A stretch of 60,438 nt of DNA. Origin: Paludibacteraceae bacterium (lineage in GTDB: Bacteria; Bacteroidota; Bacteroidia; Bacteroidales; Paludibacteraceae). The notes under the pieces were generated by a model. The model saw only the letters and a program-made list of their open reading frames with translations, had not been told where the DNA came from and did no database searches. The position numbers were made by a program, and so were the translations under genes. Position 1 is the first letter of the stretch. Every line of letters begins with the position of its first letter. Below are positions 16,879-26,807 of the stretch, one piece after another. Location of the stretch: contig JAFTCC010000059.1 in NCBI GenBank assembly GCA_017454915.1, positions 1 to 60,438 of the forward strand. The letters run 5' to 3'.

Positions 16879-19800
16879 ATGAAAACAAGATATTTCATAA
16901 CAGCCTTGCTGTTGAGTTTGTTTATTTCGCTTTCAGCACGCGTTGTGGAGCAAGGAGATATGCTCTATGTGGATGTAAATCAGAGCCACGAGTCGTTGAA
17001 CTGGTCTGCTGACAATGCGCACATATACATGTACATTTGGCGCAGTTGGACAACAGGCGACGCATGGGTTGAATTAGATAGAATAATGGGCAATATTTAT
17101 GGCGCAGAAATTCCAGCCGGGTTGTGGGACAGATGCGTTATTATAAGAAAAGAAAAAGCTGAGGCAAACTGGAATAACGTTTGGAATCAGTCTTGCAACA
17201 TCGTAATAGCGGAAAACAAGTCCCTAAACATGATAAGCAAGTTTTGGAGTACAGGCGCAAATTGCTCAAACGATGTGAACTGGTCTTCTTTTTCAGTACC
17301 GTCATATAATTCTCTGAAGTCACAACTTGCTGGTTATGGTGTGCCTGCTGATGAGATTAGTATCTGCCCTGACGCATTGGGTGGTCCTTTTTCTCTTCAC
17401 CCACGTAAGCTTAACACTATAGGTGATAATTATGACTATGTAAATGTAAAAAATTTCTCATGGTTAATGTCAACCGATGGTTTGAATTGGAAAGTAGTAA
17501 AGGGAGAGGTTGGTCACATTGACATTAGCGACAATCTATTGCCGACTTCCGCCAATGCTGTTTACTATTATATGCATTGCGATAATGCATCCTACCGCCG
17601 CTTGATTAAGTTGACTACAGATGCTCCAGAGTGCGGTTTGACGTGCGCTATCACGTCGTTCGAGACAGCCATTAGTGCTGTCAATGCAGATGACAACACA
17701 TATACTCTCGATGGCATGGTGGCATTTGGTAAAGCCAGTGGCAACCTTGTGATAGAGTGTGACGGCAAGTCGATAAGCATTTCTAATCCTAAAAGCCCGC
17801 AGTCGTTCTCGCTTCATGGTGTGCCGGCATCAACAGTCAATGGTCAGACAACAACAGCCACAGCATACTTTACTGGCGACCAAGCGAATTGCAGCAAGAC
17901 AATAACGATACCCGTGCCTAACTCCAAGCAGGCCTATGAAGTAATACCCAAACATGTGCTGACTGGCGAAACAGCTACTCTTGAGCCGAAAGATGCCGAC
18001 CCCGACAACGATTATGTGTGGATTGTTGACGGCGTAGAGTATCACAAGGCAGACGGTCAGGCGCAAAATTTCACGACAGACACGTATGACCACGACACTC
18101 ACATGACTTATGTCTATAAGGAGTACTATCCAATTACCGGCAACACCGACGACCTGATGGACAACGGCAGTTATGAACTATCGCCCGATAACTATGACTA
18201 TGGTCAATTAGGTAATAAGAGTACTATCAGCGACTATAATTTCTGGGGATATTATCCCGAAACGTCAAACAATCAGGTTAGTTTCTACACCAACGAATCC
18301 ATAAACCCCTGCGTTGAATATCTCGACGGCAACTGCCAACACCGCAAGTATGAGGAAAATGGATTTGCCGTTGTGCGCAATGCCAACAACTTCTTCAATA
18401 CCTACGCTAAGGTGCAACCTCGTGACGCCGACGCAGGTCTCAACTTTGCGCTGTTTGATGCCGCGACAGGTTCGGCAGGCGCCAACAAGCGTGCGTGGTA
18501 CACTAACACGTCAAAGAGCCCCAACCTAAAACTTAAACAAGGTACTACATACGTGTTTTCGTTCTGGGCTGCTAATGTCAATAACTATGGCGAGATGGAC
18601 AATGCCGCAAAACTTCAGTTCCGCATCAAATATAATGGCAAGACTAAAGACCTTGGCGATGTTCTTGACCTTAATTCAGACGAATACCGCAACAACATTT
18701 GGCATCAGCGTTCCGCTACGTTTTATGCTGACGAGGATGCTGACAATGTGGAAATATCGGTTGTTAACCTCAACAACAACATTTTCAAGATAGGTAATGA
18801 CTTTGCGCTTGACGACATTCAGTTCCATGCGATAAGCAGCGTGTCGCGTGTGGTTAAGTCGCACCAAGTGTTTGAGGTTTATTTTCATGAGCCCAAGATT
18901 AAAGAGTTTACCGCGGAGCCTGTTCAGATGAATTGCGATGTTCAGGAATTCAAGGTTAACCTCCATGTTGAGTTTGATTATCCCAAGGGTAACCTTGTTA
19001 TTGTTGACGCCAATAACCCGTCGGTTGTATATGTTGACAAGGCGGTCAATGGCTTAAGTTCCAAGGACACGGTTATCACAATAAATGCGCTCAAAGAAGG
19101 CGATTATAAACTTCGCGCCTATTTTGCTGAATGGCGTGCTGCAAATAAAGAAGCGACTTTCAGCGCTCCTGTTGTACCCCATATCAAATTGGTCAGCAGC
19201 AATAACAATTCTGGTGCTTTGCTTGACTGCAATGCCCTGACTTACACTATCAATGGCAATGTGGAATACATCAACATGAACGGCAATGCCTCGGTTTGGG
19301 TTGACGACAACATTGGCATGAAGTCATACGAGATAGAAGCAAATCAGGCAGTTGTTAAGAAAGTAGGTTATGAGGTGTCGGGGATACCTGCCGACGGCAA
19401 GCGTCATACGCTCCATGTTGAGTTTGCAGGCCGAGGAATCACATGTCCTTATGTCGTGGATTTCTACGCTCCGTTCTCACCAGTGATTGACAAGGTAGAG
19501 GTGAAGGATGTAGTGCCGATGGTTACATGTTCTACACAAGAGTATCAGGTTACTGTTGAGGTAACGACGCATTATGACGCAACAGGTCGCAACATAGTGC
19601 TCACTTATGCAGACCAGCCCACCACAGTTACTGTTATGCCGACGAAAACTGTGCCCGCCACGGGCAAGAAGACGACTGTTGTACTGACGCTCCATAACCC
19701 CGGTGCAGGCAAGCAGAAGATTTACGCTGCGCTTGAACACTCGCCCAACTGCACATCGTTTGGCGAATATGATGCTCCACAGGTTAACAGTATTGCAGAA

Positions 19801-22800
19801 GGTTTTGTTGTAAGACCATCAGAAACGGACTGCGGCGTAATGGACTACAGCGTGAGCGGTAGGGTAGAGTTTGACATGGCAGACGGCGACCTCGTGGTTG
19901 AATATGACAATGACCATCGTCAGACCATTGCAGTTGCATCAGGAGTGACATCTGCCGACTTCCGCCTTGAGCACATGAATGCCCAAAGCGACAATCTAAC
20001 GCTCACGGCTTACTTCACCGGCAGTCCTGACTGCAAAGTGTCATCAGCGGCGTTCAGTTCTCCTGCCATGCCGCAGTTGTCAGTAACGCCTAAGCAAATC
20101 AGTGTTGACTGCAATGCCCAGTCTTATCAGCAAACATTCGAAATCAGGTACAGCAACTTAAGCGGTTCGTTGATATTTTGGGCTGACACCCAACGCCGCC
20201 AGACGATTGCGCTCGTTGGCAGCGAGGGCGTTGTCGAGGGGTCTGTAATGATTCCCGCTGATGGTAAAGTCCATACTGTGAATGCAACCGGCGACCATGG
20301 ATGTCAAGTCCTCAATCAGGAATTCACAGCCATTCACTCTCCTGTTATCACAGGTACTCCCAAACTGGAAGGTGTTCCTGAAAGTCTGCCATGCACAGCT
20401 ACGCAATATGATGCTACGCTTATTGTCAATGTGGTTAACTACGCTGGCACAGCGCTCGTCGTCAGCAACGATGCCGGCCCGTTGACTAATCCTATAGTAG
20501 TAACGGCCGAGGAGATGCGGATACCTGTCCCCCTTACTGAAATAGGTAAAGGCGAAGTTAATCTCCGTGTTCAATTTGACGGATATGATTGCACGAGCAA
20601 ATTAGTAGGATACAATACACCCGTTTATTCTTCGATAGCAGGCGGATTTGCCGTTCAAACTTCAGAAACAGATTGTGGCGTAATGGATTATAGCGTGAGC
20701 GGTAGGGTAGAGTTCAACACCGTTGACGGCGACCTTGTGGTTGAATATGACAATGGCCATCGTCAGACCATTGCAGTTGCATCAGGAGCAACATCTGCCG
20801 ACTTCCGCCTTGAGCACATGAATGCCGAGGGTAAAAATCTCACTCTTACCGCCTATTTCACAGGCAGCCCTGACTGCAAGGCCACTTCAAGTACGTTTGA
20901 TTCACCTGTCAAGCCTTCCATAGCAGTTGAGGCCGATGATGAAGTTGATGCCGGATGCGATAATGCCACATATCAGCAGTCATTCACTATCACCTATGTT
21001 TATCAGCGCGGCACTATGGAGTTGTGGGTTGATAACGGCCGGCACGAGAATGTGTCTTACACATCGAGTGACGCGCGTAAACTCACAGCATCTGTAAGTG
21101 TAGATATTCCCGCTGACGGCAAGCCTCATACCGTTAGCGTAAGAGCCGGAAACGGATGCGAGGTCCTCAACCAAGTGTTCATAGCAAAACAGTCGCCTCA
21201 AATCACCCAGGCCCCCGCGATAGAAGGTGTACCGCAATACGTAAACTGCTCAACAGAAAGTTACGATGCTACGCTTGTCGTTTACAGCAAAAATTATGAG
21301 GGTAAATCAATCGTAGTAAGTGATGAGGCAGGCATGCTTACTGCCGCGCCGGTTCTGGTAACCAGCGAAGTGATGTCCATACCGCTCAATTTGAGTCATA
21401 TCAACGAGGGCAATGTCAATCTCTATGTAAAATTTGATGGCTATGCCTGCAATCACGTGATAGGCTACACATCTCCGACCCGCATAGCCATAACTCCTGA
21501 ATTCCGCGTTACGCGCTCCGACACCGATTGTGGCGTTATGGACTACAGCGTTAGCGGCACAGTAGAGTTCAATAAAGTTGACGGCGACCTTGTGGTAGAA
21601 TATGACGTTGACCACCGCCAGACCATTTCGCTTGCAGATGGAGCTACATCGGCAGACTTCCGCATTGAACACATGAACGCTGAGGGCGATTTGCTCTCGC
21701 TCACGGCATACTTTACCGGCAATCCAGACTGCAAGGTACAGTCCGCCAAGTTCAATTCACCAGTCAAGCCCTACATAAAACCACGTCTGTGGCCTACCAG
21801 TGTCAAGTGTGACAATCCTGTTTACGAACAGCCGTTTGACATAGACTTCGTATATCAGCGCGGCGCAATGGAGTATTGGCTTGATGCAGACGAGGCTAAC
21901 AAGCATCAAATTGACTACATAGAGCGTAATCCTGAGGCTGACACCAAGCGCATCAGTGTAAGCGTGCCTGCCGATGGTGGCAAGCATACCCTTCACATTA
22001 CTGCCGGCAACGGATGCAGCGTAGATTTTGACTTTGAAGCTCTGCTTTCACCCGTAATAGTTGGTGAACCCGTTGTAACCAAACTGCCCGAATACATGAA
22101 TTGCGGACAGAAGTCATACGGCATGGAGTTTGAAGTTAAATCGCTCAACAGCAAAGGACTTAAATTTGTTGTAGAATATAACGATGGCTTGAGCGACAAG
22201 GAGGAATCGTTTGATGTGGCTGGCGAAACGACTTCAATCTCTCTCACCTTGCGCAATCCCAACACCGTTGGCAATGTTGTAAAAGTTCATTTTGAAGGTT
22301 ATGACTGCGTACATAGTTTCAAATATGATGCGCCTCTCAACTCATCGCTTATAGCTGGCTATCAAGTTACTGTAGGTCCAACCGATTGTGGTGTGCTTGA
22401 CTATTCGGTAAGCGGCACAGTTGAGTTTGACATGGCAGTTGGCAACATCGTAGTGCAATATGATGCGGACCACCGTGATGTAATACCTTTGAGTGAGCTG
22501 GCAGGCAAAACCTCGGCAGAGTTCCAGATAGACCATATTAAGGCAGAGGGCGACAACCTAACGCTCCGTGCATGGTTTACGGTTGATGGTTACCAAGTTA
22601 TGTGTGATGCTCAATCTGCCCCGTTCGCTTCTCCGGCCGTGCCCACCTTGTCTGCGACAATGACTATTGACACAGCCTTTGTCTGCGAGGATAAGACCTA
22701 CACCGTCAGCGTTAATGTAGATGCCAAGAACCAATCTGGCACGATGGTGGTTCGCGATCACAATCTCACCGCAGGTGGCTATACCGACCATGCGTCAGCG

Positions 22801-24123
22801 GAGTTCACCCTGATTCGTCCTACCATGCGCGAGGAGCACAAGATAGAGGTTATTTATGACGGTGAACACGATTGCTCCTACACGATACCAGAGCATTTCT
22901 TCACCTCTCCAGCCGTGCCCAGCATAGGCTCGCTCTCCGTTTCGCCTCTGCCGATGGCTTGCGGCGACGACAATTATGCTGTCAGCCTTGTGCTCACGTT
23001 TGAGAATCAAGATGGCAACCTGATGATAGAGGATAATGGTGTAACACTCTACAGCGGTCAGGCAACTCAACTGCCTTCGCCGCTTGTTACCGACAAAATT
23101 ATACTTCCTACAGGTGCGCAGCACGATATTACCGTTACTACCGACAAGTGTCAAAAAATCTTCTCTGCGGCTTATACCGAGCCTGTGAAGCCAGATTGCC
23201 GGATGTTTGACGCTACGATTTGTCAGGGTGAGAATTACATTGCCAATGGCTTTGTGGTCAATAATCCAGCCGTTGGCGAACATAAATATGCCCTTGCAGT
23301 AGTGAATCCCGCTGGCGTAACGCCAGAGAATCGTCTTGACAGCCTCACTCTCACAGTGAAGCCTCAGCCCGCAGTTAAGTTTGCAGGTGGTGCTGTATAT
23401 TGCAACACAGAGGCGCAGTTCAGCCTGCCATATAGTGTGGCAGCCGGTGCCCCCGACATGTTCTCCATTAAGATAGATGGCAGCGAAGCGTCAGTAGAAG
23501 CTGCGGATGGCGCCCTAAACATCAACAACAATATGTTTGCTGCCGGTGAGCATACCGTTGAAGTTACAGTCGGCGAGGAAGGCCTTAACTGCACCACCAC
23601 CGAGCAATTCAAGATTACGGTGGCAGACGGAATGCTGATGTACCGCAAATGGGAGGATGTGCTGTTTATTGATAACTTTGAGGAGCGTTTCACTGCCTAC
23701 CAATGGTATCACGATGGACAGCCGATGGCTGGCGAGACACTCCAGAGACTCTATGACCCGAACGGTCTCAACGGATTGTACTACTGTCAAATGACGACCA
23801 CTGACGGCTTGACAATCGTTACTTGTGAGCAAGATTTTGGTCAGGTTCAAAAGAGTGCGGAAGTGGCTCCTACACTGCATAGGCTTGACGTGAACCCGAC
23901 GCATGTCAGGGCTAATATGCCAATAAACATTAGCCTCACGGGAGATAACGCAGATGACGCGGCTCTTGACGTTAATGTTTATGATGCGACAGGTAAGCAT
24001 ATAGCCTCCTACAGCCTCCTCGGAAATGTTGCCACGCTTCAGGCTCCATCGCAATCCGGAATGTTCATAATCAAAGTAAAAACAGAATTCACAACCCTTA
24101 CCAAGAAGATAATCGTTCATTGA
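16879..24123 (+). CDS. Giant repetitive surface protein with T9SS type-A sorting domain
   Basis: 2414 residues, signal peptide about 1-20. Residues 20-290 are unique. Residues about 350-650 include a discoidin- or PGF-like region (TYVFSFWAANVNNYGEMDN) resembling carbohydrate-binding modules. The rest is an array of roughly 95-residue Ig-like units, each with a pair of cysteines, a motif like CGVMDYSVSGRVEF or CNAQSYQQTF, and often a PADGKxHT turn. Three units make a super-repeat of 281-286 residues, repeated from 19819, 20662, 21517 and 22375 (the last partial). A stretch with KWEDVLFIDNFEERFTAYQWYHDGQ precedes the C-terminal sorting domain (VYDATGKHIASYSLLG...GMFIIKVKTEFTTLTKKIIVH). Likely exported by T9SS and displayed or released; an adhesin or carbohydrate-binding role is inference. 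It forms an operon with the OmpA barrel. Confidence 0.85.
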   Translation: MKTRYFITALLLSLFISLSARVVEQGDMLYVDVNQSHESLNWSADNAHIYMYIWRSWTTGDAWVELDRIMGNIYGAEIPAGLWDRCVIIRKEKAEANWNNVWNQSCNIVIAENKSLNMISKFWSTGANCSNDVNWSSFSVPSYNSLKSQLAGYGVPADEISICPDALGGPFSLHPRKLNTIGDNYDYVNVKNFSWLMSTDGLNWKVVKGEVGHIDISDNLLPTSANAVYYYMHCDNASYRRLIKLTTDAPECGLTCAITSFETAISAVNADDNTYTLDGMVAFGKASGNLVIECDGKSISISNPKSPQSFSLHGVPASTVNGQTTTATAYFTGDQANCSKTITIPVPNSKQAYEVIPKHVLTGETATLEPKDADPDNDYVWIVDGVEYHKADGQAQNFTTDTYDHDTHMTYVYKEYYPITGNTDDLMDNGSYELSPDNYDYGQLGNKSTISDYNFWGYYPETSNNQVSFYTNESINPCVEYLDGNCQHRKYEENGFAVVRNANNFFNTYAKVQPRDADAGLNFALFDAATGSAGANKRAWYTNTSKSPNLKLKQGTTYVFSFWAANVNNYGEMDNAAKLQFRIKYNGKTKDLGDVLDLNSDEYRNNIWHQRSATFYADEDADNVEISVVNLNNNIFKIGNDFALDDIQFHAISSVSRVVKSHQVFEVYFHEPKIKEFTAEPVQMNCDVQEFKVNLHVEFDYPKGNLVIVDANNPSVVYVDKAVNGLSSKDTVITINALKEGDYKLRAYFAEWRAANKEATFSAPVVPHIKLVSSNNNSGALLDCNALTYTINGNVEYINMNGNASVWVDDNIGMKSYEIEANQAVVKKVGYEVSGIPADGKRHTLHVEFAGRGITCPYVVDFYAPFSPVIDKVEVKDVVPMVTCSTQEYQVTVEVTTHYDATGRNIVLTYADQPTTVTVMPTKTVPATGKKTTVVLTLHNPGAGKQKIYAALEHSPNCTSFGEYDAPQVNSIAEGFVVRPSETDCGVMDYSVSGRVEFDMADGDLVVEYDNDHRQTIAVASGVTSADFRLEHMNAQSDNLTLTAYFTGSPDCKVSSAAFSSPAMPQLSVTPKQISVDCNAQSYQQTFEIRYSNLSGSLIFWADTQRRQTIALVGSEGVVEGSVMIPADGKVHTVNATGDHGCQVLNQEFTAIHSPVITGTPKLEGVPESLPCTATQYDATLIVNVVNYAGTALVVSNDAGPLTNPIVVTAEEMRIPVPLTEIGKGEVNLRVQFDGYDCTSKLVGYNTPVYSSIAGGFAVQTSETDCGVMDYSVSGRVEFNTVDGDLVVEYDNGHRQTIAVASGATSADFRLEHMNAEGKNLTLTAYFTGSPDCKATSSTFDSPVKPSIAVEADDEVDAGCDNATYQQSFTITYVYQRGTMELWVDNGRHENVSYTSSDARKLTASVSVDIPADGKPHTVSVRAGNGCEVLNQVFIAKQSPQITQAPAIEGVPQYVNCSTESYDATLVVYSKNYEGKSIVVSDEAGMLTAAPVLVTSEVMSIPLNLSHINEGNVNLYVKFDGYACNHVIGYTSPTRIAITPEFRVTRSDTDCGVMDYSVSGTVEFNKVDGDLVVEYDVDHRQTISLADGATSADFRIEHMNAEGDLLSLTAYFTGNPDCKVQSAKFNSPVKPYIKPRLWPTSVKCDNPVYEQPFDIDFVYQRGAMEYWLDADEANKHQIDYIERNPEADTKRISVSVPADGGKHTLHITAGNGCSVDFDFEALLSPVIVGEPVVTKLPEYMNCGQKSYGMEFEVKSLNSKGLKFVVEYNDGLSDKEESFDVAGETTSISLTLRNPNTVGNVVKVHFEGYDCVHSFKYDAPLNSSLIAGYQVTVGPTDCGVLDYSVSGTVEFDMAVGNIVVQYDADHRDVIPLSELAGKTSAEFQIDHIKAEGDNLTLRAWFTVDGYQVMCDAQSAPFASPAVPTLSATMTIDTAFVCEDKTYTVSVNVDAKNQSGTMVVRDHNLTAGGYTDHASAEFTLIRPTMREEHKIEVIYDGEHDCSYTIPEHFFTSPAVPSIGSLSVSPLPMACGDDNYAVSLVLTFENQDGNLMIEDNGVTLYSGQATQLPSPLVTDKIILPTGAQHDITVTTDKCQKIFSAAYTEPVKPDCRMFDATICQGENYIANGFVVNNPAVGEHKYALAVVNPAGVTPENRLDSLTLTVKPQPAVKFAGGAVYCNTEAQFSLPYSVAAGAPDMFSIKIDGSEASVEAADGALNINNNMFAAGEHTVEVTVGEEGLNCTTTEQFKITVADGMLMYRKWEDVLFIDNFEERFTAYQWYHDGQPMAGETLQRLYDPNGLNGLYYCQMTTTDGLTIVTCEQDFGQVQKSAEVAPTLHRLDVNPTHVRANMPINISLTGDNADDAALDVNVYDATGKHIASYSLLGNVATLQAPSQSGMFIIKVKTEFTTLTKKIIVH

Positions 24124-24148
24124 TAATATTCCGGATTATAGTCAAATG

Positions 24149-24180
24149 CTCCCCGCAAATATTTGTTTGCGGGGAGTTTT
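24149..24180 (+). terminator. Intrinsic terminator after the T9SS surface protein
   Basis: An 11-bp perfect stem CTCCCCGCAAA (24149-24159) / TTTGCGGGGAG (24166-24176), loop of 6 nt, then TTTTTT. Confidence 0.9.
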
Positions 24181-24201
24181 TTGTCGGTGTTGGTTCCTTT
24201 C

Positions 24202-24259
24202 AACCCAAATCGGTCATTAGAAAACGATAACTTTTGATTTCTAATGACCGATTGGGGTT
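24202..24259. repeat. Long intergenic palindrome, 22-bp arms
   Basis: AACCCAAATCGGTCATTAG plus AAA (24202-24223) pairs with its complement at 24238-24259 in 21 of 22 positions, around a 14-nt loop. It lies after the terminator of the preceding operon and 210 bp upstream of the priA promoter. It is not followed by a T tract, so it is not a standard terminator. The core CCCAAATCGGTCA recurs with variation at 31011 and 50947. Confidence 0.7.
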
Positions 24260-24449
24260 CAATATAACCTGTGCTCAGTTGTCGCGCTGCCACTTTTGCA
24301 GAATAAAACGCAGTTCAAACATTGGTATTTTGCCATAGGTTAGAGGTATGAGTCAGGAAGCAGGACGTTTTAGCGGTTCGGCAGTTCCGCTTGTGGCTTG
24401 CTTTGTGCATACAGAGATTAAAACGTGCCTCCGATTCATTGATTGTCAG

Positions 24450-24480
24450 GTTGAGGTTCCAGAAAAAATCTTTAACTTTG
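24450..24480 (+). promoter_or_regulatory. Promoter of priA
   Basis: GTTG (24450-24453), 19-bp spacer, TAACTTTG (24473-24480), 18 bp before the ATG. The rest of the gap 24260-24449 shows nothing recognisable. Confidence 0.55.
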
Positions 24481-24498
24481 TAAAAAGAATAGAGTATA

Positions 24499-26787
24499 AT
24501 GCTTTTTGTAGGAGTCATATTGCCTCTCCAGCTGCCCAAGCAGTTGACTTACAGCGTTCCCCCCTCCCTTGCCACACGTGTAGAAGTAGGGTTGCGCGTG
24601 TCTGTTCCGCTGGGCAGGTCGAAGACTTACACCGCTATTGTGGTTGAAAAATCAGATATGGCACCAACTGACGGCATAGAGTATCGTGACATTATTGATA
24701 TTCTTGACGATGCTCCTATCGTCAATAGTTTACAACTCAAGTTGTGGCAATGGCTTTCCGAGTACTATATTTGCAGCCCTGGCGACATATATCGTTGTGC
24801 CATTCCTTCAGGGCTTAAGCCAGACACTCTGCATGAAGGCTATCGGCCACGTACTCAGCCATGGTTGCGGTTGTCAGCCGCGGTTAGTGGCGAAATGGGA
24901 CTTCAGCAAGCGCTTACGCAGTTAAGACGCGCGCCTATGCAACAAAAATTGTTGACGAATTTCATCTACATGAGTACCAATGACTGGAAGACTTATTCTT
25001 CCGTGTCACGGCAGTCTCTACTTGCTGCCCAGCCCGGGTCAACCAATGCATTGAGGGCTCTGATTGACAAAGGTTATCTTGTAGAGGAAATGCGTGAAGT
25101 GTCGAGACTTGAGGCGTTGGATGCGGATTACGAAGACCTGTCAGGTGAGCCGTCAAGTTCAGTTCCTCTGCTTTCGGAGGATCAGCAGCGGGCTTATGAT
25201 AAAATTTACGAGCTATGGCAGGAGCAAGATGTAGTGTTGCTTCACGGCGTAACCTCATCGGGTAAAACGGAGATATATTCACGCCTTATAATTGATACTA
25301 TATCCCAAGGCGGGCAGGTGCTTTTTCTCGTTCCGGAAATAGCCCTCACGACTCAGCTGATGCGTCGTATGCGTCGTGTGTTAGGCTCAGGACTTGGCAT
25401 ATACCATTCAGGTTTTTCTGACTCGGAGCGTGTTGAAATCTACCGCAAGCAGTTGTCCGCAGAGCCGTATAAAGTGATTATGGGTGCAAGGTCGGCGATG
25501 TTTTTGCCATTCAATAATCTTCGTCTTGTGATAGTTGATGAGGAGCATGAGCAAAGTTATAGACAAGATTCTCCCGCACCACGTTATCATGCCCGCAATA
25601 GTGCTATCATGCTGGCTCATCTGGCAAATGCCAAGACGCTGCTTGGCAGTGCTACGCCAGCCGTGGAAACGTACTATAATGCGCAGACAGGCAAATATGG
25701 CTTGGTTACTCTCGACAAGAGGTTTGGCAATGTTCAGCTGCCAGATATTGAGATAGTTGACATCAAGGACTGCCGTCACCGTAAGATGTATGAAGGTTCG
25801 TTTATGGATCCTTTGACCGACGCAATACGCAGTAATATATCACAATCGGGTCAGACGATATTGTTTCAGAACCGCCGCGGATATTCTCACTGCCTCGTTT
25901 GTGCCGACTGCGGCAGCACTCCACGTTGCCCTAATTGCGATGTCTCGCTCACTCACCACCGCCACCATGGTCATGAGTATCTCACCTGCCACTATTGCGG
26001 CTACAGCATTCCAGTGCCAGTCCGCTGCCCGTCGTGCGGCAGCACGCGTTTGTCAACTTCTGGAATAGGAACAGAGCGTATCGTGGACGAGGCCGCCAAA
26101 CTTTTCCCCGGTCAGCGCATAGCGCGCCTTGATACAGACACCACGCAGCGCAAAAATGCCCACAAGCAGATTGTGGAGCAGTTTGCAGACCACAGTTATG
26201 ACATACTTGTCGGCACTCAAATGGTTAGCAAAGGTCTTGACTTTAAGGACGTGTCGTTAGTGGCGGTCCTCAACGCTGACAGCCTCCTCACATTGCCCGA
26301 CTTCCGGGCTACGGAGCGTGCCTACCAGCTTCTTGAGCAGGTCAGCGGTCGTGCTGGACGCCGTGAAACCCAAGGCAAGGTGATAATCCAGACTTATGAT
26401 CCGGCGCAGCCTGTTATGCAATGGGTCATGAGGCATGACTACAGGGCGTTTTATGATGCAGCAGTGGCAGAACGCAGTCTGTTGCGTTATCCGCCTTTCG
26501 TAAGGATGTACCAGGTTGTGATGCGCCATGCCAACCGCCAACTTCTTGAGAACGCTGCTCAATATGCCCGCACCTTGCTCGCCTCGCAACTCGGCGATTC
26601 AGTGTCTGACGTCATTGACCCTATAGTGCCTAAAATACAGAATCTTTGCTATAAAAACATTATAATCCGTTTGCCGCTCAATGCGGGTCTCAAGGCTGTG
26701 CGTGCCAGCATTATAAGCTCATTAACGCAAATGACGGCACAGATTCAATTCCATGCCGTCAATTATTACGTTGTTGTTGACCCGTGA
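24499..26787 (+). CDS. priA: Primosomal replication restart helicase PriA (N')
   Basis: 3'-5' DNA helicase that reloads the replisome at stalled forks. The 762-residue protein has normal family length. It starts with the DNA-binding domain (VILPLQLPKQLTYSVP), typical of PriA, which supports the ATG at 24499. The helicase core shows Walker A GVTSSGKTEI near 250-260, DEEHEQSYRQD (motif II), LLGSATPAVET and QNRRGY. The zinc-binding insertion has four CxxC pairs: CADC, CPNC, CHYC and CPSC. GTQMVSKGLDF and QVSGRAGR complete the later helicase motifs. It has its own promoter and converges with pnuC, with 20 bp between the stops. Confidence 0.97.
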   Translation: MLFVGVILPLQLPKQLTYSVPPSLATRVEVGLRVSVPLGRSKTYTAIVVEKSDMAPTDGIEYRDIIDILDDAPIVNSLQLKLWQWLSEYYICSPGDIYRCAIPSGLKPDTLHEGYRPRTQPWLRLSAAVSGEMGLQQALTQLRRAPMQQKLLTNFIYMSTNDWKTYSSVSRQSLLAAQPGSTNALRALIDKGYLVEEMREVSRLEALDADYEDLSGEPSSSVPLLSEDQQRAYDKIYELWQEQDVVLLHGVTSSGKTEIYSRLIIDTISQGGQVLFLVPEIALTTQLMRRMRRVLGSGLGIYHSGFSDSERVEIYRKQLSAEPYKVIMGARSAMFLPFNNLRLVIVDEEHEQSYRQDSPAPRYHARNSAIMLAHLANAKTLLGSATPAVETYYNAQTGKYGLVTLDKRFGNVQLPDIEIVDIKDCRHRKMYEGSFMDPLTDAIRSNISQSGQTILFQNRRGYSHCLVCADCGSTPRCPNCDVSLTHHRHHGHEYLTCHYCGYSIPVPVRCPSCGSTRLSTSGIGTERIVDEAAKLFPGQRIARLDTDTTQRKNAHKQIVEQFADHSYDILVGTQMVSKGLDFKDVSLVAVLNADSLLTLPDFRATERAYQLLEQVSGRAGRRETQGKVIIQTYDPAQPVMQWVMRHDYRAFYDAAVAERSLLRYPPFVRMYQVVMRHANRQLLENAAQYARTLLASQLGDSVSDVIDPIVPKIQNLCYKNIIIRLPLNAGLKAVRASIISSLTQMTAQIQFHAVNYYVVVDP

Positions 26788-26807
26788 GATATATCACTAT
26801 TGGGTTA

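Noticed and set aside
20158..20574. 138-codon minus-strand frame inside the giant T9SS gene, and many similar ones.
   Set aside because: Shadows of a long high-confidence gene; recurrent in each repeat unit and without start signals.
24348..24647. 99-codon plus-strand frame upstream of and overlapping the priA start.
   Set aside because: It covers the priA promoter and overlaps the conserved N-terminus of PriA in another frame.
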